Assembly: GCA_013407085.1 (NCBI GenBank) | Contig: JACCGJ010020635.1 | Coordinates: forward strand, 1-64,000 | DNA: 64,000 nucleotides | Source of the DNA: Atriophallophorus winterbourni | Lineage: Eukaryota; Platyhelminthes; Trematoda; Plagiorchiida; Microphallidae | Reading direction: 5' to 3' | Shown: positions 47,560 to 58,979 of the stretch, one piece after another | Numbering within the stretch: the stretch's first letter is position 1 | Layout of the letters: every line of letters begins with the position of its first letter | Made by a program: the position numbers and the translations under genes | The notes under the pieces: generated by a model | Told to the model about the DNA's origin: nothing | Database searches by the model: none | The model's input: only the letters and a program-made list of their open reading frames with translations

Positions 47560-48320
47560 GTCTCCGATTCAAAATTGTATGCGTATAACACTGGATCCCT
47601 CTCCGTCTCAGGATCTTATCTTCACTATCCACTACAAATTGGTGAGCCCGAAAACGCATTAAATTCGATCCGCATCATGAACCATAATACAAATAAAGGA
47701 GACAAAAAAGAAGATGTTTTTATCCATTATTTCACATAACCCATCTTCGAAACGACAGATTCACGTCTCTGGTTTGTACAAATCGACGCTCTGTTCGAGT
47801 CATTCCGTGTTCGAACGCAACACATAAGCTACAACCATGTTGATGGAATGCTCCTAACCTCCATTTACAGAGAAGAAGCTGATTTAATATATGATCAACC
47901 TGCTACTGCACCTCACGATAAGCTCAAATCTGCGATTATCTCTGGAATTGGTTCCACCGATGATCAAAACTTGCGGAATCTATTATCCAGCTCTGAGCTA
48001 GAATATCGAATACCTTTACAACACCTACGCTAATTGTTACAGGGGACGCAGATGTTTGATGAACAAGTACTACGAGAGATCTGGTTCCACAGTTCGCCAA
48101 ACTATTTCCGCAAAGTTCTGGTTTTTTAATGCAGATCATATTATTATAACTTTCGAATTGAGTTGCAATAGCATAATGACTAGTGTTAAAAAACCACGTA
48201 TAATCAGTCACATAGATTGGAAAATATTTGGAAACCTAATTAAAAACAAAGATTGGAGTGAATTTTTCCTTTCTGACAATTTTAGTGTAATCTCTAAACT
48301 AGTTTCGACAAACTAGTGCC
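47560..48320 (+). mobile_element. Ty3/gypsy 5' fragment (LTR end, primer-binding region, gag)
   Basis: ACTACAAATTGGTGAGCCCG (47632-47651) has the same LTR-end and primer-binding arrangement as 52708-52723. The gag frame starts at 47677, has one TAA at 47737, and then reads DSRLWFVQIDALFESFRVRT, DKLKSAIISGIGSTDDQNLR and EYRIPLQHLR. This is the capsid N-terminal pattern of flatworm gypsy gag and matches the gag at 52812. The fragment breaks down after about 48130. Confidence 0.85.
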
Positions 48321-48378
48321 TTATTTCCGCACCACCTTTATGGCATTTTCATCATTGTATATTTTATTACAATAACCC

Positions 48379-48600
48379 TGTATATTTCATTATTGTTTTG
48401 TTCTAATTATACATGTAAATATGTACACAATTTTGAATACATGATTTACGCCGCGCTCGTGTTCTGCTTTGTGACAAGTATATCGCGTGTGACTGCCTGG
48501 GATCTGTATGCTGTTATTCGTTGCGAACCGTGTTCCGGTTTATTGCGTTCAATAACCAGAGACGTACTTTGTTAGTGGTGAAATCTCCGTTGGACCAACC
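48379..48600 (+). mobile_element. 5' LTR (left part) of a + strand gypsy element, split by another LTR element
   Basis: A TGTATATTTC start at 48379 and continuity with CCGCTACA after 52704 define this LTR. It is cut at 48600 by the insertion of a complete element. The exact LTR start is inferred from the TG...CA rule, as I did not find the partner 3' LTR. Confidence 0.6.
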
Positions 48601-48910
48601 TGTTATATATTTTCCGAGTAGAACCCGAGTATTGATTACCTAAAATGTTTAACACTGAAAAACTTTTTGCTATTAGTTACAAGTGACTAACTAAAACCCA
48701 ACACTACGCGTAGCAAGAACAAAGGTAGGCCGTTTAGACAAAGAGCGTTACCGTCTCCGACCATGAAGCCATTATGCTGCCGCTCGTGTGTATTCATACA
48801 CTGAATCATTATGGCCGACAAAATGGACCAATCAGAATCGAGAATCATGAATTATAATGAGGTATAAGTTAAAATGAGTTTTTGAGGAAAATGATAATAG
48901 TTCCTCAACA
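48601..48910 (-). repeat. 3' LTR (310 bp) of the complete nested gypsy element
   Basis: On the - strand it starts TGTTGAGGAAC and ends ATATAACA. It matches the LTR at 52413-52699 over its length, except for a 22-base insertion with GTGTATTCATACAC. The 5-bp CAACC (48596-48600) flanks it, and the same CAACC follows the other LTR (52700-52704). Confidence 0.95.
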
Positions 48911-48921
48911 CCTTCTCTTCT
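48911..48921 (-). promoter_or_regulatory. Polypurine tract of the nested gypsy element
   Basis: AGAAGAGAAGG on the - strand directly precedes the 3' LTR, the position where plus-strand DNA synthesis is primed in LTR elements. Confidence 0.85.
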
Positions 48922-49150
48922 GAGATTCTCAATACTGGGACTGACGTAGATTGACTTGCAACGGTTTCACGGGTTTTCTTTGTCTGGTTGTCGAGCGACG
49001 TGGTTGCAGACTTCGGTCAGTTGGTATTTCAGTCGTGATACATTCACTTGGTGTTGGAAGGTTGAATGTTTCATGCAGTATGTCCTGTGGTATCCGGATC
49101 TCGACGAGCGTATCGGAGGTTGCGTATCTCAGGCGTAACTGATTTTTGTG

Positions 49151-52100
49151 TCATGTCATGACACCCTTTCCAACTTGGACATCGAACATTACACTGCCTC
49201 TGCGACGGATGATGTTACTATCGATCCACGGTGGACTTGATGTTCCGTAGTCTCGTACGCGAACGGCAGTTCCTGGTTCGAAGCACGACTGTTGATTCTG
49301 ATTGAGCGGCGGTTTGGTTGACTTGGGCAGCATAGCATAGTTCCATGTGCGTAGCTTCCTGGCCATGAGTGCTTCAGCGGGGTTTTTTCGGATAGGTAAC
49401 GTATCGTTCGGCGTAGTTCTGTAAACCAGCAGAAAACGTTGAAGACTATCGACGGATGTCCCCTCCCCACGTGATTTCAGAAGAGCACGTTCAAATGTGT
49501 CGACGAAGCGTTCGGCCTGGCCATTTGACTGAGGATGGTAAGGCGGCGATCGTAGATGTGACACATTGTTCTGACGGCAAAATTCGGCGAAAACGTCCGA
49601 AGTGAATTGCGAGCCATTATCAGACACGAGTGTTTCTGGCAATCCATGCTGACTAAACAAACGACGCGGTGCGCTGATCGTGTTGCTGGATGTTGCAGAT
49701 GACATCTCGATGATTTCGGGCCATTTCGAGTAAGAATCGACCACGACGAGGTACATGACCCCGTTTATTGGACCAGCGAAATCGACATGAATTCGTTGCC
49801 ACGGTTTTTCTGGCGTAGGCCATGGTGCAATTGGTACACGGTTTGGCATCTTAGCTGCTTGCTGACATTGACGGCATGACTTGACGAAAAGATCAATATA
49901 TGCGTCCATACCAGGCCAATAAGCGAAATTTTAAGCGATCGACTTCATGTGTTGAATGCCTGGGTGAAATTGTCGAAGGACACGATTGCGTAGCAGCTTG
50001 AGATCTTAGTGCATCAGTAACATGTTAGATGTTAAAAGTGGTTTTAGCTTCATAAAAGCTGTTTCGCATTCGCGTGACCAATTCCATGGACATCTTTTTG
50101 AAGAAGTCGATTGAGCGGTGGACGCACAGCATGGATGGCATGGTGATGGCAGGAATGCGCTGTAATAACTGATTAAACCAAGGAATGATCGCAGTGATGC
50201 AACATATTTCGGACCCGGCATCTGCTGGATTGATTGTATGTTGCCAGGGTCAGGGTGGCGTCCACTCTGATCGAAAATGAAACCAAGGTATTTTATTGAT
50301 TTCATATAGAACTGGCATTTCTCTCGACGAAGGCGTAAACAAATTTCAGCGATCCGTTTCAACCTCTGGTTAATGAGACCAACGAGTTCTTCTTCGGAGG
50401 AACCGATAATGAGTAGATCGTCCAGGTATGCGGCCACACCTGCGATGCCAGACATAATGGTGTCCATCAGTTGTTGGAAAACGGTTGGAGCAGTCTTCAC
50501 ACCAAAAGGAAGACGATGATACTGGAACAATCATTTGTGGGTATTGATCGTTAGCAGTTCTCGTGAATCAGGTGCAACTTCGATCTGCAGATAGGCGTCA
50601 GCTAGGTCGAGCTTTGCGAAGTACTTATCACCATTGAACATTGTGAACAAAGCATCTGCGACCGGTAATGGATAGTGGTGAGTTTCCAAAACGGCATTCA
50701 ATCCAGTTGAAAAATCGGCACAGATTCGGTTGGATCCATTCGACTTTTTAACGACAACGATGGGTGCTGCTGAGGCAGAGTATGTTACTGTGAGCAGAAC
50801 ACCTTGATCTTGTAGCCTTTGTAGTTCAGCTTCGACTTGTGGTAGGGATGCGTACGGCACAGGTCGTTTCGGACGAAATACAGGCTCTGCGTCAGTTTTG
50901 AGATGTAGATTAGCTTGCGTCATGTTACATGTTCCAAGTTCCATTGTTAACACGGTTGCATGTTCAAGCATTATCGCGTCTTGCTTTTTCTGCAGTTTTT
51001 CGGTTGCTTCTATTTGATTGCAGATTGCACTGATCGGAAGGCGAGCCAAATCGAGAAGATCAAGCTGATCGAGGCCAAACAGGTTAAGTTGTGAATTAGA
51101 CACGTAGCGCGTGCCTACGTCCGTTAAGCTTCCGAATAAGATTTGGCATTGTAGCTGTCCAGTCAGCTGTACATAAATTCCACAGGCACTGGTGGTGTTC
51201 TGTGTCGTAGATTTGAGTTCTGGGGAAACAGGTTTTCGCCAGAGTTTTCGGGAAATGATCGTAATGTCCGATGCAGTGTCCAACTGCAATCGAACAGATT
51301 GGCCGTTGATCTGGACCATTACCAATTTTCTCCGATAGGCTGCGTTGACACGGAATGTAGAAAAAAGACTGAGAGGCTTTTTTGAAGGCTTGTGTGAAGA
51401 CCTCTAGCGACCAATACTCTGTTAACAGAAACCATCCTTGTGACCAACGATGTTACATCGTTGATATCAGTGTTGCTTGAACGGGCAGAATTTGACGAAA
51501 TGCCATGCGCCGCATAGCTAACACGCAGAAGGAGGCTTCTGGCATCCTGGCGAAGATGGAGTTGGTTTCTGGGAACCAGGTTGATTCGGGCCAAGAATGC
51601 GTATCTTTTTATGGATTGAATGTACTGCATGTTTGCCATGATCCCCGAGGTGGACCATAGCGGAATCCCGATGGAGATTTACTGCAGCTTTGCCATGGTC
51701 CCCATATTGAACCATAAGCGAATGCCGTTGGAGATTTACCAATCAAAGATATTCGTTACCAATGGCTTGTAGTGGGAGTGAGGGGTGCTGTTCCAATCGA
51801 TTAAGGAGCCGGGTCCTGATATCTGTGTAACCGGGAGACTGGAGACTGCATATAAATATGAGCGATTTAAATTGATCATCCGTCAGTAAAACGAAGCTTA
51901 AAACGCTCGCACTCTCTGTTAACAATGCTTACGTGTGTTAAGAAATCGTCGGACTCCTGCATAACTAGTTTAAGGCATCGATAACGTGTGTTAAAGAGTG
52001 ATGTTCTGTCTCCAAATAGTTGTTTCAGTGTTTCGGGCGTCTGTATGAATGAAAGGTCGCGTGGGTTTTGTGGCAAAAAAGGTTACAATATTTGTCGAGT

Positions 52101-52378
52101 TCACTGGGGCCAAGTTTGCGAAGTAGGAGTCTGACTCTCCATGCATCTTCCTGTGGGGCAAAATCTACGCGGAATAAATCTTCATACCTACAGGACCACG
52201 TCTCGAACATGGCATTAGCCTCAGCGTCGAAAATAAATTCATGGATACTATTAGCAATACCATCGACGGATGGTGGAGCACAGCTGCTCGCTAGAGTACC
52301 TGGAATTTTACTTTGAATTAATAATTCCATCAAATTTATTTGCTGTTCAAGCAAAATTTATAATTTACTCTGATCCAT
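49151..52378 (-). pseudogene. Gag-pol of the nested gypsy element, with RNase H missing
   Basis: The gag ATG is at 52378 (stop at codon 7, shift near 52075), with capsid-like sequence to 51743, a 57-bp tandem repeat, and zinc-knuckle remains (LCGAWHFVKFCPF) near 51500. The protease has LQLDTASDITIIS near 51280. RT: PVFRPKRPVPYASL, RICADFSTGLNAVL, HHYPLPVADALF, LDLADAYLQIEVA, then a TGA at 50531, then FQYHRLPFGVKTAPTVFQQ, AYLDDLLIIG and FLGLISYYSAFLP. The frame passes from CETAFMKLKPLLTSNM to the FHPGIQHMKSIA zinc-binding region of the integrase within about 40 bases. Integrase: VDFAGPING, LVSDNGSQFTSD and HPQSNGQAERFV (Asp-Asp-Glu kept). Confidence 0.93.
51626..51739 (-). repeat. 57-bp tandem repeat, two units, in gag
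   Basis: The units at 51683-51739 and 51626-51682 encode VNLQRHSLMVQYGDHGKAA and VNLHRDSAMVHLGDHGKHA. It lies between the capsid and the zinc knuckle and keeps the reading frame. Confidence 0.9.
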
Positions 52379-52412
52379 TTTTTAAAAAAAAATTAATCCC
52401 CGTCGACAATAA

Positions 52413-52699
52413 TGTTATATATTACCCGAGTAGAACCCAAGTATTAATTACCCAAATTGTTTAACACTGAAAACCTTTATGCTATTAGTCACATGTGACT
52501 AACTAAACCCAACACTACGCGTAGCAAGAACAAAGGATGGCCGTTTAGACAAAGAGCGTTACCGTCTCTGACCATCAAGCCATTAGGCTGCCGCTCATTA
52601 TGGCCGACAAAATGGACCAATCAGAATCGAGAATCATAAATTATAATGAGGTGTAAGTTATAATGAGTTTTTGAGGAAAATAATAATAGTTCCTCAACA
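52413..52699 (-). repeat. 5' LTR (287 bp) of the complete nested gypsy element
   Basis: It has TG...CA ends and is a direct repeat of 48601-48910. The sequence just inside (ATTATTGTCGACGGGGATT on the - strand) is the place of the primer-binding site, and the gag ATG follows at 52378. CAACC follows at 52700-52704. Confidence 0.95.
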
Positions 52700-52704
52700 C
52701 AACC

Positions 52705-55022
52705 GCTACAAATTGGTAAGCCCCGAACATTTTTCTTTTTGAAATTTTCGTTCGTACCATATACTACCATTTATTTCGATTTTGCTGTCATATCTATTTT
52801 TCATTTACTAAATGGATCTTGAATCAGCATTTTCTGATACGCCATCTGGGGATATTTCTACAGACGTTATGACACACTTTAGTCTTCCATCTTTTGGTAT
52901 GAACGATTCTCGCCTCTGGTTCGCGCAAATTGAAGCCTCATTCGAGTCTTACAAAGTAAAAACTCAACGTGCTCAGTATAACCGTGTGGTTGGTATGTTG
53001 CCCCCTTCAGTCGCAAAATAGGTTGCCGATTTTATTTACAATCGCCCTGCCTATAACCCGTACGATGCCATCAAGCATGATATCATTTCACGTACATCTT
53101 CAACCGACGAGCAAAACCTCCGAAAGCTTTAGTCAGGTATAGAAATGGGTGATCACACTCGTTCACAGCACTTACGACATATGCTGTAGTTACAAGGAGA
53201 CAAGCCTGTTGACGACAAAATTATCCGCGAATTGTGGCAACAAAGTTTATCAGCAAACGTTCGTAAAGTGTTAGCCATTATGGATAAGAATACGAGTTTG
53301 CAACACCTGGCACGCATAGCGATGAAGCACGTGATATATCGCATGGTAGTATGTTATCTCATGTCCGACACACGAGTGACGCGCATACAAGCATCCCTGT
53401 CCAGAATGATTTTGAAGAGTTAAAATCGAGGTTCCATTCCTTGTTATTGCAAGTACAGAGCATCGCACGATCTCGTAGTTCTTCTCGAAATCGTCATTCG
53501 CAACATCCTAAGAAGCGATCGTCGAGTCGTCCTAACGACTCAAGTTTATGTTACTATCATCGTCGTTTCGGTGCAAAGGTCCTGCATTGCACGTCACCTT
53601 GCACATATAATTCAAATGTGTCCAATCAGAGAAACTCCGAAGCCAGAGAGTAGACACGGCATCTCTTTCTGGCTCCCCTCAAAGCCGTCTTTTCTACGTT
53701 AAAGACCGGGCCACTTAAATGCGATTCCTCATCGACACTGGTGCTGAGATTAGCGTTATCCCACCATCCACTAAGGAACGCGAGAGCCCTTCGTCAATGA
53801 CGTTGCAGGCGGCAAACGGCACGAAAATTTCCACTTTCGGTCAAAGATCACTTTCTGTCGAATTGGGACTTTCGATGGATTTTCACGCTGGCTGATGTCA
53901 AAGTACCGATTCTGGGAGCAGATTTCCTCTCACATTTTGATCTTTCAGTCATCATAGCTAAACGAAAGCTTATTGATACTTTGACAAAGATTAACTCTTT
54001 TGGTAATTCCTGCGATTCCCCTATTCGAACCATTCGTGTACTCACCCCTGACATCCCATCTGCGTTCAGTGACTTACTGAAAGAATTTTCGGAAGTTTTC
54101 AAACCCTGTACACCAGCTGCGGTCGTTAAACATAACGTTAAACACTATATTGTGACCCGTGGTCCTCCAGTGTTTAGCAAGCCCCGTCGTTTGGCTCCAA
54201 ACAAGTTCGATGTAGCGAAACGTGAGTTCGAACATATGCTCGAACCAAGAATTGTCCGGCCATCCAAATCGCCCTGGGCAAGACCCCTTCAGATGATGGA
54301 GAAAAATGAATTTCATGCTTGGCGACCATGCGGTGAAAACCGTTCCCTTAACAGAGTTACTGTTCCCGATCGTTACCCCATTCCCCATATTCATGACTTT
54401 GCACTTTCATTACAAGGAAAGACAGTGTTTTCTGAACTAGATTTCGTGCGTGCTTATCACCAGATACCTGTCGCCGACGAAGATATCCCTAAAACAGCTA
54501 TTACCACACCCTTTGATCTTTTCGAATTTTTAAAAATGATCTTTGGTTTACGCAATGCTGCTCAAACTTTCCAAAGATACATGGACCAAGTTTTCTAGGG
54601 ATTATCTTTTGTGCATGTCTACATTGATGATGTCCTGATCGCCAGTTCTTCTCAACAGGAACACGCAGAACATCTGCATGCTGTTTTTCATGGGGACTTT
54701 CACAATTCGGCGTTGTGGTTAACCCGGATAAATGCCTTTTTGCTGTCGCTTCCCTGGAAATCTTAGGACATCATGTCGATCAAAACGGAATTCCCCTGTG
54801 CTTGATAAAATTTCGTCCATCAATGATTATCCATGTCCCACATCGCTTCGACAGTTACGTCGATTCCTCGGGTTAGTTAATTATTACAGAAGATTCATTC
54901 CAAACTGTGCTAACATCGCTCAACGGATGATTGATTTGTTACGCGGAACGGAACGACAATTTAAATTGAATGCAGATGCTGCTGAATCGTTTCAGCGATT
55001 AGAATCTGCAATGAAAGAAGCA
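52705..55022 (+). mobile_element. Ty3/gypsy element carrying the nested insertion (gag, PR, RT)
   Basis: After the LTR end comes AATTGGTAAGCCCCGAAC (primer-binding region). Gag starts at ATG 52812 (SRLWFAQIEASFESYKVKT, DAIKHDIISRTSSTDEQNL; stops at 53019 and ~53130). The protease is near 53720 (MRFLIDTGAEISVIPP). RT starts at 53981 ([70 protein letters not shown]), has a TAG at 54596 and then VYIDDVLIASSS with the catalytic pair kept. RT-RNase H linker: RRFLGLVNYYRRFIPNCAN near 54870. At about 55022 it passes directly into the protease of another copy. Confidence 0.9.
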
Positions 55023-56640
55023 GGTAGCAGGAGCGGCAGCTCTGTCTGGCAATAACACCAGCCGCTTATTCTACGTCACTGATGGTTCAACATTGATGCG
55101 TCTTCTGATGGACACGGGAACCGAATTGATTGTCATCCTACCCACAAACTCAGAACGCAGAAACCACTTTCCATTGACCGTGCAAAAGGCGAACGGTACA
55201 CGAATAACCACATTTGGCCAACGATCACTCTCCATCGACCTCGGTCTGCGGCGTAACTTTCGATGAATCTTCACTGTTGCCGATGTCATAACCCCTATCC
55301 TGGAAGCCGATTACCTTTCACAGTTTATTCTTTCATTCAACGTGAGTACACGAAAACTCATTGACAATGTCACAAAAATAACGTTATCGGTCATTTGTGT
55401 AATTTACCCATACAAACTATTCGTGTCCTGAATCCAGATACTGCACGAAATCACGTTTTTCTAATGAGGGAATTTTTGGATAACAAACTTGAAGCCGCTA
55501 AACGAGAATTCGAGCATATGATGAAACTAGGAATAATCCGTCCATTAAATTCAACTTGGGCCACACCTCTTTACATCGTCAGACAGAATACACCGGATGC
55601 CTGGCGTTCAGGTAGCGAGTATCGTGCTTAAAATCGTGTAACGATCCAAGATTAATATCCTATCCCAACCACACATGACTCTGCACTATCTATTCACGGA
55701 AAATCTGTGTTTTCGAAGTGTGATTTTGTGCGCGCATATCATCAAATACCCGTAGCTGAGGAATATGTTCACAAAAGTGCCATCACCACCCCATTTGATC
55801 TGTTCGAATTTCTCAGGATGCTATTTGGCTTACGCAATGCTGCAAAAACTTTCCAGAGATTCATTAGTCAAGTTTTCCTCGGCCTTTCTTTCGCTTACGT
55901 ATACATTGATGGTGTCATAATCGGTAGTGCAAATCCAACTAATAATCTTGGACACATTCGTTAAGTATTTCAACGAAGAGTTTTCATGTCCTAGCTGTAT
56001 CCGTCTCGTCAGACGTTTCTAGGGTTTGGTCAACTATTATACATGTTTCATTTCACAATTTGCTATAATTTCACAACCATCGACTGACTTGTTACGTAGA
56101 AAAAGTGAATTTAAAATGATCGATGGAGCCATCAAATCATTCGAGCAACTCAAATCTGCTCTAAAAATTTTTACTTCACTGAATTACCTATCAACGAACA
56201 CGAATGCTCGGTTGTCACTCGCTGCAGACGCATCACAAGAAGCAAACGGCGCAGTATTTTAACAAAAAATTAGACAATATCACCAAGCCATTCGCTTTCT
56301 TTTCTCGTCGTCTTCAACCACCTCAATCTCCATAGACTACGTTCGGTCGTGAGTTACTGGCTATCTATTATGCGAAAAACGACATATCATACATTTGCTT
56401 GAAGGAAATGATTTCACAGTATGGACCGATCACAGTCCTTTAAACTTTACTTTTTCTACAATATTAGATCGATGTTCGACTCGAGAAATTCGTCAATTGG
56501 ATTAAATCTCAAAATTCACGAGCGAAATTTGATATCCTCCCGGCTCATCAAACACAATTTTTGTTGCAAACTTTTGCATTTGATATTCATGAATGAATTA
56601 AAACAAAAGGTTCACCAAATATGTGAAAAGAAGATTTCCA
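55023..56640 (+). mobile_element. Second related gypsy copy (PR, RT, RNase H), fused to the first
   Basis: Protease: RLFYVTDGSTLMRLLMDTG (55059-55120), then [20 protein letters not shown] (55480-55960): [52 protein letters not shown] and VYIDGVIIGS, where the second catalytic Asp is replaced by Gly. RNase H remains: LSLAADASQEANGAVF near 56220 and NDFTVWTDHSPL near 56410. No integrase or 3' LTR was found. Stops are frequent. Confidence 0.87.
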
Positions 56641-57525
56641 ATGAGACAATTACAAAGAGCAAGGTTTAACATCTTAATTATAAAGAAATAATAAACAAAA
56701 CCAAATTCAAGTTACAAAAATCAGTATTGTACACAGGTCGAAAGTAGAAAGGAAATAGAAGAATTTCAAAGTTGCATAACTCTCAAAACGTCTCTCACAC
56801 CTTTCACCAAATTCTTCCATGGAGTCAAAATGTGTAATCAACTTCGCTAATGAGTCCGCATCGTACAACCTTAAAGCAAACAAAAAGGACAATAGAATAA
56901 AGCAAGTGTCTTTATTTAGAGGCGAATCACATACGCCAGGTCGCATCACCGTCACTGGACACCTGTGGCTTTTTATAGGGAAAACGTTTGCTAGAGAAAG
57001 ACCTACCACATCCTCCAGTTCTGCCACTGTCCGCTACAAAAAGCTTATGTATGCAATCCCACCCGAACGAGCGGTGTGTATTTCATCCTCAAATAGCGAT
57101 ATGTTGCGTCATATAAATAACTATAATCTGCAAAATGATATTTGTCTATCCGGGGTTCGCAACGCAAATGGCTCATCAGGTACACAACCAAACAGCTTGC
57201 GCTAATCATACGGATTGTCATGCTGGCCATCTGTCGCCCCCATTTCGAGTGATTCAGTGTCATGTGAACCAGGACTACTCTTCATTTAGGCTGATTTGGT
57301 GTCAAGTGAGCCAGGCTTGCTCTCCATCTGATCCGAATTAGTGTCGGGAAATTCAGTCACAAAATCTGACTGAGCTAATTCAGTGTCAGGTATCTCCGCT
57401 TCCTGATCACAACCGACAACACAAACGTCAACATCCCTCAATTTTACATCAACAGAAACCATTTCTCGACAATTGACGAGGCTTAGAGTCCTTGATATCG
57501 AATCATTTATCCATCATCTGCACAC
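56641..57525. other. Unassigned stretch
   Basis: Two frames are open for more than 100 residues on opposite strands (56819-57205 + and 56707-57027 -), but neither matches a family I know. The - strand near 57440-57200 is acidic with Asp/Glu/Ser/Thr repeats and could be part of the possible BEL element to the right. Confidence 0.3.
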
Positions 57526-57790
57526 CTAAACAAATTTGCTCCAATCAATACGGGCTCGACGTAACACAAATTTTGTGAGTTTATGAAACACAACGTCAAA
57601 TCCTTTGCAGGATATAGCGTCCTTCAGATCAGCCCACTTTCGCTGGAACGCAGCGGGTAAAATATGCACAATATACTCCAAAGTGGCACTTACGTTCACA
57701 ACCGCCTGGCGCTCCAATAGCGTGAGGGAACTTGACATTTATGCATTCACGAAGAGAGAATCGCGAAGCCTTCTAACTGGCCAGTCAATC
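57526..57790 (-). mobile_element. Possible BEL/Pao gag relic
   Basis: The - strand frame reads SLTLLERQAVVNVSATLEYI, then HILPAAFQRKWADLKDAISC, FDVVFHKLTKFV and RRARID. A leucine-rich helix, then LP..xQRKW, then F..LxxFV is the pattern of the BEL/Pao gag capsid-like domain (DUF1759-type). It is short, and no protease or RT of this type follows. Confidence 0.5.
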
Positions 57791-57869
57791 ACCGGGCCTC
57801 CTCCAATTTACTCATCTAAAACTGAGTGGACCACAAGACAAGGTAAGCCTGATATTCGTCTATGACTGG

Positions 57870-58979
57870 TGCAATGAATTAACTCAGAGATTGTAGCATG
57901 AATAAAAAAAGCATCTCAACTCCTTTTTTAATATTAATGCAACTATAGATAATTTATACTTATACGGCATTTAAGGTTTTTAGTTTTGTAACTATAAAAT
58001 ATTTTGTAAAGTGGTATATAACTTTTTTCTTGAGAATTAACTTTTCAGAGGTGTTGAAATTTAACAAAATAGACTCTCTTTATTCTTGAACTGGCGATAC
58101 CACCCATCTCTCAGTGACTGGATGAAGTGAACTCCCAATACGCTTATCTGTGTTTGAAATAGCATTTTAAACATCATTCATGAATAGACAGTGCGATTCG
58201 GACCCACCGAAACTGTAATTAACCCATTTCCTATGAGAAATCGTTGAATCTTTCTTCAATTCAAGTTCCCGTTTAGAAGGTGCACAGTTACAATCGAGTT
58301 CATGTCTACCAACGGATGAAGACTCAAAATCGTCTGCACCATTGTGACTATCTTTTAGGTTCCAAACAGCACCACATACTAAACTCGCTAAACGTTCAGG
58401 CATCATAGATTTATAATAGCGTAGATATTAAAACACAAATTAAATGGACGTCACCAGGTGTTCAACAAAAATCTTGAAAAGGATCGAGCTCCAATGTTTG
58501 AATCCGCACAAATTCACTATGAGACGCAATTCTGAAGCTGAGTAGTGCGTCGACCAAGTTGAATACTGCTTCGATTGCAACGAACCAAAAGGAGGATTTT
58601 CTCTGAGTGAGACAAATACAGGATTAAAACAGAATAGAATAGAGGCACAAAGATCGAAGTTTGATCATCGTTCAAATAGGTAGGCGATCCAAATAGACGG
58701 TTTCCAATTGAGCAATCCAAAGTTATGTTTCCTTGAATGGAACAAACCGAGTTGAGTAATGTATCGACTCCGATTGAGACAAATACGGTGAAAATCGTAC
58801 AATTCAAGTTGAGTACTGTATCGACCAAAGTCGTTGGTTAATGCGTAGACCACCGGTTTCTTATTTCGACAATTCAAAACAACGATTCAAGTTTACTACG
58901 GTACTATTAACAAGATTAATAGACAACAGCAACGGACAAAACTCAACTGTAACTGTTGTACAAATAATGTGAGCCACAA
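57870..58979. other. Unassigned stretch with repeated GTTGAGTACTGTATCGAC-like units
   Basis: A - strand frame at 58167-58406 (79 residues; RLASLVCGAVWNLKDSHNG) is unrecognised and could be an exon or a retroelement piece. At 58540-58890 related units recur (GCTGAGTAGTGCGTCGACC, GTTGAGTAATGTATCGACT, GTTGAGTACTGTATCGACC), spaced unevenly. They may be the 3' UTR of the LINE to the right. Confidence 0.35.

Noticed and set aside
57045..57263. - strand frame as a host gene exon
   Set aside because: No splice sites or domain support it, and it lies between retroelement relics.
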